Source: Gordionus sp. m RMFG-2023 (lineage: Eukaryota > Nematomorpha > Gordioida > Chordodea > Parachordodidae). From it: a stretch of DNA of 64,000 nucleotides. The DNA lies in assembly GCF_954871325.1 (NCBI RefSeq), contig NC_088779.1, positions 13,146,846 through 13,210,845 of the forward strand, given 5' to 3'. The notes beneath the pieces are model-generated. The model ran no database searches. It saw only the letters and a program-made list of their open reading frames with translations, and was not told the origin of the DNA. This document shows positions 61,469 through 64,000 of this stretch, one piece after another (the first letter of the stretch is position 1; the number at the start of each line of letters is the position of its first letter). Position numbers and translations under genes: made by a program.

Positions 61469-61939
61469 ATTAATAGTCCTCATCAAGAAATTTATTTTCA
61501 GAGAAGCTCTAAGGCTGCATCCAAATTATTATATTTATTTTAAGAATTTACCACCTGTTCTAAATGGTAATTTTGGATTTAAAAAAATAGGAATAAGTAC
61601 ATTTTAAAGTGTATTTTAAAGATTTCCAAACTGGATATCAAAAATCTATCATCTAAAAAAATCCCCAAAATGGTGGGCAGGCTTCAGTCTGCTATTCAAA
61701 ATAGAATTCAGAACAAAAATTACATCAGGCTAAGGACGTGAAATTTTTCTATATGCTGTTTATACTTAATATTAATACAATATAATAAAAATAAAAACGC
61801 TCAATCTATAAAAACGGAATTGGGACTACAAGTATCCCAAAAAAACAGGAATAATTTAATTTAAAATAATAATTTGAATATTAAGTTTTAAGAAATAAAA
61901 TTCCTTAGTAAGGGCACTTATTTTACAGCCTATATTATT

Positions 61940-62240
61940 AAAAAACTTTGAAATTCCGTTTGACATATGTCCAAGGGAAGAGATAACGATTGGTACAAAA
62001 AGCATGGTGTAAATTTAGATTTTTTTTTCTCGGCTATATAGACCGGATTCGAATTTACATTTTTTAGAAATGAAGACGCATATGAACTCCTAAATTAAGG
62101 ATTTACATAAAGATCAAAATGCAGAAGTTAAACCATGTAGCTTTAGGGCATCATCTGATAATAAATCAGCAGGCTCCAGCATTGGTATTCGGATCCTCGC
62201 AGGAGAACTGCTAATAACTGAATTAATCGCTGCCTGCCTT
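61940..62240 (-). pseudogene. LINE crumbs (VPIVISSLG type)
   Basis: The - strand reads KHARQAAINSVISSSPARIR and PMLEPADLLSDDALKLHGL near 62240-62120, and MLFVPIVISSLGHMSNGISK near 61990-61930. The VPIV..SLG motif is common near the C-terminus of invertebrate LINE reverse transcriptases. Frames are broken between the pieces. Confidence 0.4.
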
Positions 62241-62999
62241 GCATGTTTCTTTATCTATGTATATATATAATTAAAACTGTGTCTCCTTTTAGGTATCAAC
62301 CGATATTTTACATTTTATCGATTGAAAGTGGTTGAACCATGTTACATCCAATTCGGAGGCCTGTTATCAAGCAGAACTTTAATATTTTTAAAAAATATAG
62401 GAGAAAAAATAAGATCCCTTATATGCGAATCTAAGGAATTTTATTTTTTAAAACAAAATATTCAAATTACTATTTTAAGATATAATTATTCGTGTTTTGG
62501 GGGAATTTATAGTCACAATTACGTTTATATATAGAATGAGCGTATTTATTTTTATTATATTATAGTTTATGATTGGATTGGAATATAGTAATATTATAAT
62601 AAAAAATATATAATATAGAATTTTAAAAAAATGTTAACTTTGATTGGCATTGAATGTGATTAAATAAATATCGAGTTCAGTTACATATATATATATATAT
62701 ATAAGAGTTGAGATTAGCAAGTGCATTATATTTACATTTTTTCATTAAAAATTTAAGATTTATATAATCTCTGTATGATATATAAAAATGATTTTATTAA
62801 TTCTTGACCTAACCCATGTAAAATAAGGATAAATCAGGGTATAAACGATAAACCAATGTAAAAAGTAGCCTAAATAAAGAACAAATAAAATAGATAAGAT
62901 AAAACATAGGATAATAGGCTACAAAAAACTGAGTAGATAAAAAAAGTTTGAATAGCAAATTTCTAAACCCCTGTTCCGAAGAAAGTAAAAGTACTCTTT

Positions 63000-63436
63000 A
63001 GGATGGCTAATAAGTTAGGTAATTTTTTTATTTCTTTAGAAAAGTAAGTGCCTATTTGGCCGAAGTTTTCAAGAGTTGATGTAACAACAGGAACGAATTT
63101 AATGTCATTTAACTGTTAATATTTCTTTTGTTTTGCTGAGTTTAGCTACCAAAAGAGTTTTGAAGATAGCTCGATTCGGCGAATATGTCTATACAAGGTA
63201 ATCTTAAGCAAGAGGGATACACCTTTTCTGAGGAATTAAGTTAAAACATCTAGCCTCTTACTAGTATTGAGACCTAAATATAATTTTTTAATTGGCTGTA
63301 AATTAGCTGAAATGTGTATTTGATCTGCATATCTGAATCCTCGAATGATACTTTTTGCCTTAGATATAAATTTTCTTTTGGGGTGAATGCAATTAGTTTT
63401 CCATTTATTAATGTTAAAAAGGAATTGTTTCTTCAC
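63000..63436 (-). pseudogene. LINE crumbs, second copy
   Basis: The - strand reads KQFLFNINKWKTNCIHPKRK, FRYADQIHISANLQPIKKLY, RRIELSSKLFW and then KFVPVVTSTLENFGQIGTYF. The last motif matches the VPIV..SLG type at 61940-62240, which suggests one LINE family. Several frame breaks. Confidence 0.4.
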
Positions 63437-63449
63437 CCCTAAATGGTTG

Positions 63450-64000
63450 TAACGAAAGTTATAAAAAATTATTATATATTTTCAAAAAGGCATATTTATT
63501 GCACTTCATTGTTTCGTTTCAGTGGTGGCAGCTGATGATTATTGGGTAATTAGCATTTGATGTGTCAAAAATGTATATGCAGTAATTTTTCTATCAATGA
63601 TGCATTTTTACCCAAAGGCATAAGGGTGGTTGGATATTGAGGTTGTAGATAAAAAGTATGTAGCAATAGTGTCAAGGTCCAATGGATATCCAAGGTACCT
63701 TGATAGTGGTATATGTGTCTAAGTTTTTACTACAACATTTCCCTTTATTTGAATTGTAGATAGAGTTATGAACTGAAAAAGTTTGTTAATTTAAAAAAGG
63801 AGCCTTTGTAGATTAATTAATTTGTCTTTCGAAATCATTTACCCTATCATCTACTCTTTTAATAAATTAAATATAGATATATAATCAAGGAGAGATCATT
63901 TATGAGGTAAAACATAAGAAATTGTGGTATAAATACTAATATATATATCAGATTGGCAAGTTACTTACAGAAGAATATTTGTGTTTCGGATAATATCTTA
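63450..64000. other. unassigned right edge
   Basis: On the - strand, RYLGYPLDLDTIATYFLS and SISNHPYAFG (about 63710-63600) look protein-like, but stops interrupt them and no family is recognised. Nothing else is supported. The missing PSMD3 5' exons may lie beyond this point. Confidence 0.25.

Noticed and set aside
62295-62534. + strand frame after a good acceptor (INRYFTFYRLKVVEPCYIQF...)
   Set aside because: Reads plausibly for ~50 codons, but no family, partner exon or donor could be identified, and the end is A/T-rich noise.

Overview
This is a eukaryotic, almost certainly animal, chromosome segment from a very AT-rich genome. Two host genes are recognisable. One is the ribonucleotide reductase small subunit (RRM2, + strand, 13576-15348), with nine exons and introns mostly of 42-110 bp. 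The other is the 3' part of the 26S proteasome subunit PSMD3/Rpn3 (- strand, 60596-50705). Its six visible exons are as short as 48 bp and are scattered over almost 10 kb, because its introns are filled with transposons. Small introns, low GC, and ZMYM1-like and KIAA1586-like hAT transposases plus RTE-type LINEs suggest an invertebrate (cnidarian, myxozoan or flatworm-like). The species cannot be fixed from this window.

Most of the rest is transposon on transposon, dominated by the hAT superfamily (8-bp target duplications). From left to right: a ZMYM1-like hAT (2650-7330) split by a Tigger/pogo element (2892-5852); a young LTR retroelement with 664-bp LTRs (8905-12185); RRM2; an unclassified inverted-repeat element (16110-19686) holding a small spliced gene and a nested hAT with very GC-rich ends (17078-18784); an old KIAA1586-like hAT remnant (about 21990-25830) split by a younger hAT (22071-25214); a second ZMYM1-like hAT (26271-28192); a three-level nest (30273-46449); a hAT carrying a 25-bp minisatellite (46573-48794); then PSMD3, with a Tc1/mariner element, a small hAT, two LINE fragments and MITEs in its introns. 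The right edge (61173-64000) holds LINE crumbs and non-coding DNA.

The most unusual object is the 13-kb element at 33037-46106. It is a hAT by its BED finger, transposase core, C-terminal dimerisation domain and perfect 8-bp duplication TTTATGAT, but it has a foldback architecture. Its arms are 2.6 kb and 4.65 kb, each built from short GGGTCGTTTTTCGACTC-type repeats and a tandem array of about 119-bp units, and each unit carries the perfect palindrome TGACAATTGTCA. The arms extend into the transposase gene, so the left end carries an inverted copy of the dimerisation domain. The element sits just upstream of the start codon of another hAT transposase and itself contains a third inverted-repeat element in its own intron.

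For the host genes, all iron ligands and the radical tyrosine of RRM2 are present, and a cluster of E2F/MCB-like sites lies 75-105 bp before its start. The PSMD3 exons join in consistent phase into the C-terminal half of the protein, including the PCI region and the acidic tail. The 5' exons of PSMD3 were not found and probably lie beyond the right edge.
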